From positions 1,120,546 to 1,184,545 of the forward strand of contig NZ_CP032157.1 in assembly GCF_003555545.1 (NCBI RefSeq): 64,000 bases of DNA, given 5' to 3'. A program made the translations under genes and the position numbers. A model generated the notes under the pieces. That model searched no databases, was not told where the DNA came from, and was given only the letters and a program-made list of their open reading frames with translations. The DNA is from Paraflavitalea soli (lineage in GTDB: Bacteria > Bacteroidota > Bacteroidia > Chitinophagales > Chitinophagaceae). Every line of letters begins with the position of its first letter. Within the stretch, counting starts at the first letter, position 1. Positions 27,635 through 36,892 of this stretch are shown here, in pieces.

Positions 27635-30298
27635 TTACCGCACAAACCGGTAAGTACATTTTATCAGGAAAATATTCCTTCCTTCATTGCCGCCAAAGGC
27701 GTTGTTAAATAAGCTCTTTGGTAATGGAGTATCGAGGTCGGAAGCTGCATCAGGCGTATTGCCCTGCGACCATACCAGGTAAAGCTCCGAGCCGGGCTTG
27801 TATTCCCAGCGTACCACCATGTTCGAACGGAACTGCACAAAGTTGAAATCAGGTTTGCTGAAACTGTAATCGGGCGTGCCATCCTTATTTTCATCTACAG
27901 TATACCGGTCGTTACTGAAACTGATCTGGCCGGGATTGAATACCGTGAACCGGGCATCATACTTATGGGCCAATGGGTCAGATACATACGCAAATTTATC
28001 ATAGAGTGGCCGCGTAATATAAGGCTGCCCGTAATATTGAAGCGTAAGATCCGGGGTGATATTATAACTGAGTCTGCCGGTAAAGCGAAGCGTGTTTTGT
28101 TTCACTTCTCCCACGATCGTACGGGTATTGTTGTTATACTGCACGGCATCTACAAACTGGTCCTGCCGTCGCCAGTAATGCGAATAGGCCGCACTGAGGC
28201 TGATCTGCAGTGCATTCACCGGCTGGTAAGTGACGGTGGTGTTGATCTCATTGTTTTTAAGCGTATGGTCAGATCCCCAGATATTGAAGACATTGAAATT
28301 TACAAACACCTTTTTCCGGGAGTCGCTGTTCACATACACATTGTGGGCCAAAGCCGGTGGCCTGCGCATGGAAAAAGTGCCTCTTAATGCGGTATTCGAT
28401 ATATCGAAAGTGTTCCAGGTCAATCCCGTACCTGCCTGCCAGTTATTGCGGAAGGTAGCATGCGAATTGAAGTTGAATGCCTGGTAAATAAACTGTCCGC
28501 CAAAATCCCACCTTGCCCAATGATTGTAGTTGAGGCGTGCCGTACGGAATATGAAAAATGGCTTCTGGTAATGCACGCCTACCCAGGTAAAATGGTTGAT
28601 CTCATTGGCCGTAAGCATAAAGCCTATATCGTTCAGTTCGAGTTCCGGCGAACGGAACGTAACCCCCGTTTCAAAGCGGAGTATCTGGCCCAGCCTTCCC
28701 GGCCGTCCCCCGATCTTGCCAAACCGTACTGTGCCACCCATACCCGTTAGTGAGGTACGGTTGCTGTCTACCGACACTTCAGGTGCACCGGCCCGTTGAA
28801 AGAGGTGTTCAAAAGCCGTTTGTGTGTTAAGGATAGCTTCTTTACTGCCCTGTACCTGGCTAAACACCACATTGCCCCGTAAATACCAGGTGCGGTTTCT
28901 CCAGTATTGTAAAAAGTCGAGCCCGCCCGAATAAGCACTGCGGTGCAAAATATCATTCAATCCTTTTTCCCGGTTTACGGCCGTGAAGATGCCCCCGATG
29001 ATGGTGTTACCAGAATGGATATCTTTTTGCAACCTGCCCACAAAGTAACTTGTGAGCGGTTCTACCAGTTCTTTTCTTCTCTCCCCAATATGATCGATGG
29101 TGGCCATTTCTCTTTGTGTAATGCTTTCCAGCACACCAATGCTCCAGCCCTTTTTTGTTTTGCCGCTGAACTTGGCAGCGCCCAGTATGGAAGTATTTTG
29201 CGGGTACTTCACATGTTCGCCATTGCCCAGGCTGGGATAGCCATGGGGGGAACCACCTATGCGTCTCGAGTAAAACAAGAGATCAGCATCATAATCACCG
29301 CCTGCTTCCGAGCCGGTGAGCTGGTAGTCAAAAATATTCCGGCTCTCGATAAAGAAAGGTCTCCGCTCTTCAAAGAAGTTCTGGAATCCATCGATGCGTA
29401 CCTGCGAGGGATCTGCTTCTACCTGCCCAAAGTCGGGATTGATGGTAAAGTCAAGGATCAGGTCATTCGTCACCGCCAGTTTCCCGTCCAGTCCTGCAGT
29501 GAGTTTGGTGTCAAAACCTTTGGCAAATGGATTGCCTGGTTCTTCTTTATACTTGTCTGCCTGTGTTATCACATAAGGGGCTATTTCCACCTGGCGGTGC
29601 AAAGGGATATTCTTTAGCCCGTGCAGTTCACCAAACCTGCTGACCCACACGCCGGAGTTTTGTGGTATATGCTGCCAGTACGACCGCTCTTCTTTACGGA
29701 AGTAACGCCGGGTTACCTGCATTCCCCACACTTTATCGGGCTCACTGCCGTACCGCAGCTGGCTCAGCGGGATCTTTACTTCGGCAGTCCAGCCCTCTTC
29801 ATCCATATGCGTTTTGGCAAACCAGATGGGGTTCCAGCTGGCATCCCAGTTATTGCCGTCGCTCGAGGCAAATTCATCACTCCGTACACCCGAGGCCGAC
29901 AGCGTAAAGGAAAAGGCTGTACGCAGATCATGGTAGCTGTCTATATTGATCTCCACCCAGTCGCCGGGAAACTCATCCCGCCGGCCCATACGCCGTACTA
30001 CGGAATCGGGTGCTGAATCGTAGCAGCGATAGGCTACATACAGGTACTTTTCATCGTACAGGATCTTGAAGCGGGTGGGCTGGGAGGGAGGTTGTCCTTC
30101 ATGCGGCTGCCATTGGATAAAATCGCCACCCCATTCAACGGTATTCCAGGCTTCTTCCGAGGGAATGCCATCAAGCGTAATGAGGCTTTTGAGCGGTTGG
30201 GTGTAATATTTCTTTCTGACAATGGAGTCTGCAGGATTGGTCTGGGCTGCAGCCCACAGTGACTGTAACAGTAGGATGTACAAGCAAATATTTCTCAT
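27635..30298 (-). CDS. CBM9-like/DUF5916 outer-membrane protein
   Basis: The start at 30298 (MRNICLYILLLQSLWAAAQ) gives a signal peptide, with 887 residues in total. The N-terminal part is a family 9 carbohydrate-binding-like domain (LDGIPSEEAWNTVEW, KILYDEKYLYVAYRCYD, GDWVEINIDSYHD) to about residue 210. A DUF5916 region follows, with FEERRPFFIES and a barrel-like stretch of aromatic strands, ending in a typical C-terminal barrel strand (FLIKCTYRFVR). It is probably an outer-membrane barrel with a surface or periplasmic sugar-binding domain. The substrate is unknown, and no glycosidase is adjacent. Confidence 0.85.
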   Translation of the reverse strand: MRNICLYILLLQSLWAAAQTNPADSIVRKKYYTQPLKSLITLDGIPSEEAWNTVEWGGDFIQWQPHEGQPPSQPTRFKILYDEKYLYVAYRCYDSAPDSVVRRMGRRDEFPGDWVEINIDSYHDLRTAFSFTLSASGVRSDEFASSDGNNWDASWNPIWFAKTHMDEEGWTAEVKIPLSQLRYGSEPDKVWGMQVTRRYFRKEERSYWQHIPQNSGVWVSRFGELHGLKNIPLHRQVEIAPYVITQADKYKEEPGNPFAKGFDTKLTAGLDGKLAVTNDLILDFTINPDFGQVEADPSQVRIDGFQNFFEERRPFFIESRNIFDYQLTGSEAGGDYDADLLFYSRRIGGSPHGYPSLGNGEHVKYPQNTSILGAAKFSGKTKKGWSIGVLESITQREMATIDHIGERRKELVEPLTSYFVGRLQKDIHSGNTIIGGIFTAVNREKGLNDILHRSAYSGGLDFLQYWRNRTWYLRGNVVFSQVQGSKEAILNTQTAFEHLFQRAGAPEVSVDSNRTSLTGMGGTVRFGKIGGRPGRLGQILRFETGVTFRSPELELNDIGFMLTANEINHFTWVGVHYQKPFFIFRTARLNYNHWARWDFGGQFIYQAFNFNSHATFRNNWQAGTGLTWNTFDISNTALRGTFSMRRPPALAHNVYVNSDSRKKVFVNFNVFNIWGSDHTLKNNEINTTVTYQPVNALQISLSAAYSHYWRRQDQFVDAVQYNNNTRTIVGEVKQNTLRFTGRLSYNITPDLTLQYYGQPYITRPLYDKFAYVSDPLAHKYDARFTVFNPGQISFSNDRYTVDENKDGTPDYSFSKPDFNFVQFRSNMVVRWEYKPGSELYLVWSQGNTPDAASDLDTPLPKSLFNNAFGGNEGRNIFLIKCTYRFVR

Positions 30299-30568
30299 GG
30301 CGTAACGAGGGCGTAATGGACCCAATGATACTGGATTGTTGATACATATCAATAATAAAGTGTAACAACGGCAAATTTGTCATGATAGCTGGCCGAACCG
30401 CCATCCTTCCCTTTCTCCTTATATCCGGTGGAAAACTTCGTGCTTTCACGAAATATGGTGAAAATTTTAGTAGCGGTTTTAGCGTACGCTTTTGATATTC
30501 ATTGACTTGGCACTTTGGCATTTCTTTGGCCTCTATAACGTCAATCAGAAATACTAAAAAGTCAAATT

Positions 30569-31324
30569 ATGAAAATCGTAGTTATTGGAGGCACTGGCCT
30601 CATCGGGAGCAAAGTAGTCGCCAATCTTCGTCAATTGGGTCATCAGGTTATCGCTGCTTCCCCGGCCACGGGTGTCAACACCATTACCGGTGAGGGCTTA
30701 GCCGAAGCTATGAACAATACAGATGTGGTGGTGGACCTTGCCAACTCTCCCTCTTTTGAGGACAAAGCTGTCCTGGAATTCTTTCAAACAGCCGGCAGCA
30801 ACTTACTGGCAGCTGAGATCAATGCAGGCGTAAAGCACCACATTGCGCTTTCCATTGTAGGCGTCGACCTGATGCAGGACAGCGGCTATATGCGCGCCAA
30901 ACTGGTACAGGAGAACCTGATTAAAAAATCTGGCGTACCTTACACCATCGTGCGGAGTACCCAATTCCTTGAATTCCTGGCGGGCATCGCCAACCAGGCT
31001 ACGGATGGAAATGAAGTACACATTTCTACCGTACAATTCCAACCCATCGCTTCTGATGATGTAGCAACTTTTGTAACCCAGGCTGCAGTGGCTGGCCCCA
31101 TCAATGGCTTTATTGAAATTGCCGGGCCTGAGCGCTTTACGCAGTCAGACATCATTGCCCTGTTCCTGCAAAAAACTAATGACCCACGCAAGGTGGTCCC
31201 TAACGGCAAGGCTCAGTACTTCGGTGCACAGATCAGTGATACGGCCCTGGTGCCTGCCGGTAAAGCAAATCTGGGAACCATCACGTTTGAAAAATGGTTA
31301 GACTCCTCAAAAACCAGGGTTTAA
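30569..31324 (+). CDS. NmrA-like NAD(P)-binding oxidoreductase
   Basis: The 251-residue protein starts with the Rossmann motif VIGGTGLIGSKVV. DVVVDLANSP and HIALSIVGVDL follow, as in the NmrA/atypical short-chain dehydrogenase family. No YxxxK catalytic pair is evident, as expected for NmrA types. It acts in the cytoplasm and probably reduces a quinone or flavin, or senses NADP(H). It is the first gene of a same-strand run (30569-34687) of small enzymes, separated from the next by about 370 bp of repeats. Confidence 0.85.
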   Translation: MKIVVIGGTGLIGSKVVANLRQLGHQVIAASPATGVNTITGEGLAEAMNNTDVVVDLANSPSFEDKAVLEFFQTAGSNLLAAEINAGVKHHIALSIVGVDLMQDSGYMRAKLVQENLIKKSGVPYTIVRSTQFLEFLAGIANQATDGNEVHISTVQFQPIASDDVATFVTQAAVAGPINGFIEIAGPERFTQSDIIALFLQKTNDPRKVVPNGKAQYFGAQISDTALVPAGKANLGTITFEKWLDSSKTRV

Positions 31325-31508
31325 ACTTCCATCAACCTGCTGGCCGTTGAAACGAAGACGACGGGTGTCAGGTTGCCGAGGCGGTTGTAATGGGCGTGCA
31401 CTTTCCACCTGTTCGTGCACAAGGATCGCCCTACGCCGGCGTACGATCCTTACGTCATCCGGTCAACAACACGGCAACTTAACTGTCAGCAGGTTAAACC
31501 TTCTCCTT

Positions 31509-31660
31509 GTCAGGCTGAGCTTGTCGAAGCCGTTTTGTTACGTTGAGCTTGTCGAAACGGACTAAACGGATTTAAAGGAGTTTGTCGAATCCGTCTAAAG
31601 GTTTTCTTTCCGACTTCCGGACTTTCTGACTTCCGGACTTTAAAATTGCCCCTCCCGGGA
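31509..31660. repeat. dispersed repeat: GTCAGGCTGAGCTTGTCGAAG and CTTCCGGACTTT units
   Basis: GTCAGGCTGAGCTTGTCGAAG lies at 31509-31529, a second GTTGAGCTTGTCGAAA near 31542, a degenerate TTGTCGAA near 31580, and GACTTCCGGACTTT twice, 16 bp apart, near 31611-31642. The same composite appears at 57175-57270. It is an intergenic repeat of the kind scattered in Bacteroidota genomes. Confidence 0.65.
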
Positions 31661-31689
31661 CCGCATTCCTCACTGTTAAAATCAACGTT

Positions 31690-31890
31690 ATGATGTTTCC
31701 TTTTTTGCACCCCGTTGCAAACGGCCTCCTCGTGCCATCAGATGAGCACCAGCTGGTCCCGCTTCATGATCCTCCGCGCAATACGAATGAAGGCGGCGAA
31801 TTCCTCGACGATGCCCTCCGTATGGAAGAGCAACCCATCATTTATACCGAAGAAAGCATTGCGGCAGGAAGTCCCACCGGCCTCCTCTAA
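31690..31890 (+). CDS. possible small acidic protein, 66 residues
   Basis: An ATG-initiated frame encodes a Pro/Glu-rich, acidic protein (DEHQLVPLHDPPRNTNEGGE, DALRMEEQPIIYTEES) that ends 31 bp before the next start. Composition looks protein-like but no family is recognised, and an overlapping frame is also open. It may be a true small gene co-transcribed with 31922-32236 or chance. Confidence 0.35.
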   Translation: MMFPFLHPVANGLLVPSDEHQLVPLHDPPRNTNEGGEFLDDALRMEEQPIIYTEESIAAGSPTGLL

Positions 31891-31921
31891 TCCTTCTTAT
31901 TTAAGTAAAAAATCAAATGAC

Positions 31922-32236
31922 ATGCAAAAGAATGAATCACTCACCGATGCATTGGCCGGACTCCGGGAAAAAGGTTACGAGGCCGATTTTGCCACAGATA
32001 CTTTCTGCCTGTACTGCAGCGATCTCGACATGAGACTGGATCCCGAAGAGTTTCATGTGGATAAAACCTACCGCTTTGAAGGCAATACAGGTGATGGTGA
32101 AGAGGCGCGCCTATACGCAATTTCTTCACCCCTCGGTGTCAAAGGCATCCTGGTCGATACCGACGGAACAGGCGCCAGACACCTGAATGTTGAAATGGCC
32201 AAAAAACTGTATGGTGATCAGGACTTACTCGATTGA
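31922..32236 (+). CDS. small protein annotated in relatives as 'phosphoribosylpyrophosphate synthetase', about 104 residues
   Basis: The ATG at 31922 (MQKNESLTDALAGLREKGYE) is chosen. The frame is open further upstream. The pattern CLYCSDLDMRLDPEEFHVD, YRFEG and LYAISSPLGVKGILVD matches a short Bacteroidota family that carries this name in databases. At about 100 residues it lacks the catalytic PRPP loop and domains of the real enzyme (over 300 residues), so the name is very probably wrong. The function is unknown. Confidence 0.75.
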   Translation: MQKNESLTDALAGLREKGYEADFATDTFCLYCSDLDMRLDPEEFHVDKTYRFEGNTGDGEEARLYAISSPLGVKGILVDTDGTGARHLNVEMAKKLYGDQDLLD

Positions 32237-32250
32237 TAATCCGCTTTGAT

Positions 32251-32326
32251 GTCATTTCGAACGAAGCGCAGCGGAGGGAGAAATCTGCTGCGTCGATAAC
32301 AGATTTCTCCCTGCGGTCGAAATGAC
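32251..32326. repeat. REP-like inverted repeat (GTCATTTCGA ... TCGAAATGAC)
   Basis: The outer arms GTCATTTCGA (32251-32260) and TCGAAATGAC (32317-32326) are perfect complements. The inner arms GGGAGAAATCTG and CAGATTTCTCCC are also perfect. A large hairpin can form just after the stop of the small protein gene. It is of the type scattered in Bacteroidota genomes and could act as a terminator. Confidence 0.75.
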
Positions 32327-32329
32327 AAA

Positions 32330-32405
32330 AAAGGGTGAAACAAATTCCAAAAGGATGACACATTCTCAAAGGATGACACACACCAAAGGAGTGAAACACA
32401 TTCAC
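32330..32405. repeat. four imperfect direct repeats of about 18 bp before the hydrolase gene
   Basis: Units start with AAAGG followed by (G/A)TGA(A/C)ACA, near 32331, 32350, 32368 and 32385. The last ends 15 bp before the ATG at 32420. They could be regulator sites or a slippage product. Confidence 0.55.
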
Positions 32406-32419
32406 TAAAACCCATTTTA

Positions 32420-33472
32420 ATGAAAATAAATCTATTAAGCTTCCTGGTACACTTCCTATTATTCATAAGTATAAACAACACAATGATGGCACAACCTAAT
32501 AATGCTACCAAAGCAGAAAATGATCCACGCATCTTTAAAGAAGTAAGAGGTTTTCTAAAAGCACTCAATGCAGGCCCGGGTAAGCCCATTGAGCAACTGA
32601 CTCCCACAGCAGCGCGACAGGTATTGACCGATGCGCAAAACTCCGTACCATTCGAATATGCAGCTGTTGATGAGTCGGAAAAAACGATCACACAGGATGG
32701 ACAGCAAGTAACCATTCACATTGTAAAGCCCAAAGCTGTTAAAGCAGGCGCTCCCGTCTTTATCTATATTCACGGAGGCGGATGGGTATTGGGCGATTAT
32801 CCCACCCACAGGCGCCTGGTAAGAGACCTGGTAATGGGTAGTGGCGCCGTGGCTGTTTTTCCCGACTATACACCATCTCCCGAAGCCCGCTATCCCGTGG
32901 CGATCGAACAAATATATGCGGCCACGAAATGGGTAGCAGCACATGGTGCAGAAATAGGTGTCGATGGAAAGAACCTTGCCGTGGCAGGCAATAGCGTAGG
33001 CGGCAATATGACGGCAGCAGTGGCACTGATGGCCAAAGACAGAAAAGGCCCTGCTATTAAACTCCAGGTAATGTTGTGGCCTGTAACTGATGCGAATTTC
33101 GGAACCGGCTCCTACAATGAACTGGGAGAAGGAAGGTTCCTCACTAAAAATATGATGATCTGGTTCTGGGACAATTACCTGCCCGATACGCAAAAGCGCA
33201 CCGACATATATGCCTCCCCTTTAAGGGCTACCCTGGAACAATTAAAAGGGCTACCCCCGGCCCTGGTACAGTCCGCCGAAAACGATGTGCTGCGCGATGA
33301 GGGAGAGGCTTATGCCCGTAAGTTAGACGAAGCTGGCGTGCCCGTAACCCTCACCCGCTATGCCGGCCTCATCCATGATTATGGTTTGTTGAATCCCCTG
33401 GCCAATGTACCCGCAGTTAAAACAGCTTTACTACAGGCTGCTGCCGCCATCAAAAAATCGCTTAGCTATTAA
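32420..33472 (+). CDS. exported alpha/beta hydrolase, HSL/esterase type
   Basis: The 350-residue protein has an N-terminal signal peptide ending near MMAQP. The oxyanion motif is HGGGW in FIYIHGGGWVLGDYP. The nucleophile is the Ser of VAGNSVGGNMTA (GxSxGG). The acid is probably Asp in AENDVLRDEGEAY, and the base is His in AGLIHDYGLLN. It hydrolyses short acyl esters in the periplasm or outside. It is 35 bp upstream of a second hydrolase gene, and a YCII gene follows, suggesting an operon. Confidence 0.88.
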   Translation: MKINLLSFLVHFLLFISINNTMMAQPNNATKAENDPRIFKEVRGFLKALNAGPGKPIEQLTPTAARQVLTDAQNSVPFEYAAVDESEKTITQDGQQVTIHIVKPKAVKAGAPVFIYIHGGGWVLGDYPTHRRLVRDLVMGSGAVAVFPDYTPSPEARYPVAIEQIYAATKWVAAHGAEIGVDGKNLAVAGNSVGGNMTAAVALMAKDRKGPAIKLQVMLWPVTDANFGTGSYNELGEGRFLTKNMMIWFWDNYLPDTQKRTDIYASPLRATLEQLKGLPPALVQSAENDVLRDEGEAYARKLDEAGVPVTLTRYAGLIHDYGLLNPLANVPAVKTALLQAAAAIKKSLSY

Positions 33473-33507
33473 TTCATCCACTTTCTAATCAAATAAATAC
33501 AAATTGT

Positions 33508-34284
33508 ATGTCCAGTTTCAAACTAGTATTGTCTGCCACCTGGCTGGCGGCAATAGCGATCTTTTCAGTATCTCCAAACGCAAATGCCCAATCAGTTACC
33601 AAAGGAGTAAAAAATATTGTATTGGTGCATGGCGCCTTTGCGGATGGTTCCAGTTATGCAAAGATTATTCCCATCCTCCAGGCCAAAGGGTACAATGTCA
33701 TCGCTGTGCAAAATCCCCTGACTGCGCTCGAAGATGATGTGGCGGCCACCAAACGCGCCATTGCCTTAATGGATGGCCCTGTATTGCTGGTAGGCCATTC
33801 TTATGGCGGCATGGTGATCACCGAAGCCGGCAATGATCCCAAAGTAGTAGGGCTGCTCTACATCTGCGCCCTGGTACCCAGCGATGGCCAATCCGTTGGC
33901 GACGTAACATCCGCTTTCCCGCCGGCGCCAGGCAGTGCTGAGATCAGGCCCGATGCTGAAGGCTTCTTAAGTTTAACACCCAAAGGCATCAATTCCTTTT
34001 TTGCGCAGGACCTGCCTGCTCCCGAAAGAAAAGTGGTTTTTGCTACCCAGGTTCCATGGGCTACAAGAGCTACCACCACTAAAATATCCAACGCAGCCTG
34101 GAAGATCAAACCCTCCTGGTACATCGTAGGTACCGATGATCATATGGTGCCCGTAGCCCTGGCACGGGCAGAATCCAAAATGATCAAAGCTACTACCATC
34201 GAGCTCAATTCCAGCCATATACCCATGGTGTCCCAGCCTAAAAAGGTAGCTGACTTTATTGTTGCAGCGGCCACCACATTATAA
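33508..34284 (+). CDS. exported alpha/beta hydrolase, EstC-like
   Basis: The 258-residue protein has a signal peptide (LVLSATWLAAIAIF, ANAQ). The fold shows VLVHGAFADGSSY, nucleophile elbow GHSYGGMVI, probable acid in YIVGTDDHMVP and base His in NSSHIPMVSQP. It resembles small esterases, haloperoxidase-like hydrolases and methyl-ester hydrolases; the substrate is unknown. It follows another hydrolase gene by 35 bp. Confidence 0.87.
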   Translation: MSSFKLVLSATWLAAIAIFSVSPNANAQSVTKGVKNIVLVHGAFADGSSYAKIIPILQAKGYNVIAVQNPLTALEDDVAATKRAIALMDGPVLLVGHSYGGMVITEAGNDPKVVGLLYICALVPSDGQSVGDVTSAFPPAPGSAEIRPDAEGFLSLTPKGINSFFAQDLPAPERKVVFATQVPWATRATTTKISNAAWKIKPSWYIVGTDDHMVPVALARAESKMIKATTIELNSSHIPMVSQPKKVADFIVAAATTL

Positions 34285-34342
34285 TACCCGGATATTCCGG
34301 CGACGTTAGTCAATCATTCCATTAAATTATAAAATCAAACAA

Positions 34343-34687
34343 ATGAAAGAGTTCTTAATTGCGATCCACAGAGATCTTACAGGCAAAAGCCCCGTACCCT
34401 CACCAGAACAAATGAAAGAAGCCATGAAGCCCTACCAGGAATGGATTGCAGGCATAGCGGCTGCCGACAAATTGGTGACCCCTCCCAAAAGATGGGATAT
34501 CGATGGAAGAGTGATCACAGCCGACGAAGTACAGGAAGGACCTTACGCAGAGAAAAAGAAATCAATTGGCGGTTTATTACTTATAAAAGCCAAAGATTAC
34601 GATGAAGCAGTAGCAATTGCAAAAAAATGTCCCATCATTAAGTACGGCGCCATTGTGGAAGTGAGGATGGCTATCCCCGCCGCCTAG
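34343..34687 (+). CDS. YCII-related (DGPF) domain protein
   Basis: The 114-residue cytoplasmic protein has the YCII/DGPF layout: YQEWIAGIAAADKLV, VITADEVQEGPYAEKKKSIG and the closing helix DYDEAVAIAKKCP followed by GAIVEVR. The family folds like a ferredoxin-type dimer; some members act with sigma factors or in oxidation. It is the last gene of the hydrolase run, with a terminator 19 bp after its stop. Confidence 0.85.
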   Translation: MKEFLIAIHRDLTGKSPVPSPEQMKEAMKPYQEWIAGIAAADKLVTPPKRWDIDGRVITADEVQEGPYAEKKKSIGGLLLIKAKDYDEAVAIAKKCPIIKYGAIVEVRMAIPAA

Positions 34688-34705
34688 TGTGTTAGCAGGT
34701 GAATA

Positions 34706-34768
34706 GGTTGCCCCAGGCCCTGGTTTCCTTAACCCGGAATCAGCAGCCGGGGCAGCCTTTCTTTTTAT
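34706..34768 (+). terminator. terminator-like hairpin after the YCII gene
   Basis: GGTTGCCCC (34706-34714) pairs with GGGGCAGCC (34749-34757, one G-T pair), followed by a T-rich tract. The loop is long (34 bases) but has some inner pairing. Confidence 0.6.
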
Positions 34769-35751
34769 TGCACAGCCAGTTGCCTGCTCACCATTTGACC
34801 ATTGGCCAGGTGAATGCGGGCATAATAAACGCCTGCTGCCAGCGCAGGTAAAGTATAACGTTGTTGATACCCCTTCCAGGTTTTGATCAAAGCCCCTCCC
34901 GGTGTATACAGGTCAGTCTGCACTACCTCATCCGCTGCAATGCCTGTAACACTGAAATAGCCGCTGGCCGGATTGGGTTGCACCGTCAATGGATCCATAC
35001 CCCGCCAGGCGCCCACCATCGCCACTTTAGAAAAAGTATACCGTCCGTCTATATCTGTCTGCCGTATACGGTAGTATAAAGCCCCTGTATGATCTGTCTT
35101 ATCTGATTGCACATATTCCCGCCGGTGCGATTGATTACCGGCTGCGATGCCAGCGATCGCTGTTGCCCAATGCAGTCCGTCTGTGCTTCTTTCCACGTCA
35201 AAATGACTCACCTGCTGTTCCTGTTCCGTGATCCACCGGACCGTCACCGTGTTCTGTTGCCGCGTGGCCGATATCGGTCCCCACCGTAATGGCAGCGCAA
35301 GGCTGTTCGCCAGGATCACTTCTCCCAGTAGCAGGTTGCTGATGCCAGTAGCATCCACATAATTCAACGTGCCATCATTCACGCTGGTGCCTGCTGCCTG
35401 CCAGCTGGTACCATTATACACGATCACTTGCAGCGCCGATTCCGTAAGCCCGTTCAATTCACCATCCGTATAGTTGAACCGGATATCGCCGGAAAATGCC
35501 GGTCCTGTTGGGTTAAACTGGTATACCCGCGTTACATAGGTGGGGCCAAATGGATGGTTCACCGTCGTACTGTTATCAATGGTAAATCCTGAGAGGGTAG
35601 TGGTGGTGGAGGGTGTCAGCACAAGCCCGTTGCTGGAGAAGCTACTACCCGGATAAAGCACTACCGAAGCCCCCGCTCCCACCTGCACCTGTTGTGCCCA
35701 TAGGCTGCCGGCCAGTAATAAATGCAGTAGCAATATGTATATGCTTTTCAT
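34765..35751 (-). CDS. T9SS type A sorting-domain surface protein
   Basis: The start at 35751 (MKSIYILLLHLLLAGSLWAQ) gives a signal peptide; the frame is open 26 codons upstream. The 328-residue product has an N-terminal beta-rich part (repeated Ser/Thr strands), a fibronectin-like region with FDVERSTDGLHWATAIAGI and RIRQTDIDGRYTFSKV, and the C-terminal type A sorting domain (VQPNPASGYFSVTG, YTLPALAAGVYYARI, ending SRQLAVQ). It should be exported by type IX secretion. The upstream S74 protein gene ends 28 bp before its start, so the two probably form an operon. Confidence 0.88.
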   Translation of the reverse strand: MKSIYILLLHLLLAGSLWAQQVQVGAGASVVLYPGSSFSSNGLVLTPSTTTTLSGFTIDNSTTVNHPFGPTYVTRVYQFNPTGPAFSGDIRFNYTDGELNGLTESALQVIVYNGTSWQAAGTSVNDGTLNYVDATGISNLLLGEVILANSLALPLRWGPISATRQQNTVTVRWITEQEQQVSHFDVERSTDGLHWATAIAGIAAGNQSHRREYVQSDKTDHTGALYYRIRQTDIDGRYTFSKVAMVGAWRGMDPLTVQPNPASGYFSVTGIAADEVVQTDLYTPGGALIKTWKGYQQRYTLPALAAGVYYARIHLANGQMVSRQLAVQ

Positions 35752-35779
35752 AAAAAATATTGTAGGGTTAAGACCAACC

Positions 35780-36892
35780 TTAATTGGATATTGCTTTATG
35801 CCGGCGCACCAGTAGCAGGCACAGGCCAATCACCCCAGCCGCCAGCAGCATGGTCACCGGCATGTTTGCCCTATCCCTGCCTACGTGCTGTTCCAAAGCC
35901 TGTAGCCGTTCACGCAGTACTGCATTTTCCTGCTCCAGTTTTTGTATCCCTGCTGCCTGTTCCCGGGTACGCACATCGAGCGCCTGTACACCTGCCAGCG
36001 CCACCCCGTCTGCATCCACTGTTCCAATACTCCGTTCATCACTGCCCAGGCCAAACGCCGCATAGAAATCCTGCGCCGTAGGACCCAAATGCCGCACATC
36101 GTCAGCCTCACTCAGGTAGCCCCAGCGGCGGATGGGAATACTGCGCAGCTTGTCAAGAATGGCTTCCCCCTGCACATCCTCAAAAAGATGCTTGCGGTGA
36201 ACATCCGAGGCATTCTGCCATACACCGCCCGTGCTCAGCATAGCGCCTGTGGAGGTAGAGATCACCGCACTGGACTGGCCCCAGTTGCTCACACTGGCCC
36301 CCGATTGAAGCGTTACCCCTGTACTCAGGTTGGAAGAAGTGAATATCCGGAAGCCCCCCGATACACGCCAGTTGGCCGAATGGTTCACCCCCGCCCGGAG
36401 GGTATCCACTGTTGAACGGTCGGCAAATACGAAACTACCCTGGCGCGCATTCGTGTGTGCATGATAACCGAGTGCTACCGAGGCCGCACCCGAAGCGGTA
36501 TTTTGTTCCCCTACCGCAAAGCTTGAAACCTGGGCAGCCACACATCGCTTCCCAAATGCCACCGAACTTTCGCCAGAGGCCCGGGTATCTTCCCCAATAG
36601 CCACCGACCACCAGCCAATATTGGCATCATCCCATTGGGTGCCCGTTACATCACCTGCCCGGAAGGCTGCTTTTTCAGGATACCACAATAGACGGGTGCC
36701 TGCACCTTCGGCTACCAGTCCGGGAAAAGGGGAACTATTGTAGGCGCCGCCAACAAACAGACCGCCATTGGCATGAACACTCATGCGCGTATTTTGGCTC
36801 GCATCACGAACGGCCAATAGCGTGTCAGGTACTTGTGCCTGCGTTAGCAGCGTCAGCATCAGTAAAATAGCAGTAGTTGAAATTGTACGCAT
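35780..36892 (-). CDS. YadA-head/peptidase S74-type surface protein with C-terminal membrane anchor
   Basis: The 370-residue protein has a signal peptide (ISTTAILLMLTLLTQAQ). YadA-like head repeats lie at about 90-170 (SVAIGEDTRASGESSVAFGK, SFAVGEQNTASGAASVALGY). A peptidase S74 intramolecular chaperone domain follows (about 235-310: VHRKHLFEDVQGEAILDKLR, LGPTAQDFYAAFGLG). A coiled coil of about 45 residues comes next (EQAAGIQKLEQENAVLRERL), then a C-terminal membrane segment (VTMLLAAGVIGLCLLLV) with a basic tail. It is probably a trimeric fibre. The S74 domain normally self-cleaves; here the anchor lies after it. Confidence 0.85.
   Translation of the reverse strand: MRTISTTAILLMLTLLTQAQVPDTLLAVRDASQNTRMSVHANGGLFVGGAYNSSPFPGLVAEGAGTRLLWYPEKAAFRAGDVTGTQWDDANIGWWSVAIGEDTRASGESSVAFGKRCVAAQVSSFAVGEQNTASGAASVALGYHAHTNARQGSFVFADRSTVDTLRAGVNHSANWRVSGGFRIFTSSNLSTGVTLQSGASVSNWGQSSAVISTSTGAMLSTGGVWQNASDVHRKHLFEDVQGEAILDKLRSIPIRRWGYLSEADDVRHLGPTAQDFYAAFGLGSDERSIGTVDADGVALAGVQALDVRTREQAAGIQKLEQENAVLRERLQALEQHVGRDRANMPVTMLLAAGVIGLCLLLVRRHKAISN

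Noticed and set aside
31922-32236. True ribose-phosphate diphosphokinase
   Set aside because: At 104 residues it lacks the size and PRPP-binding loop; only the database name of the small family suggests it.
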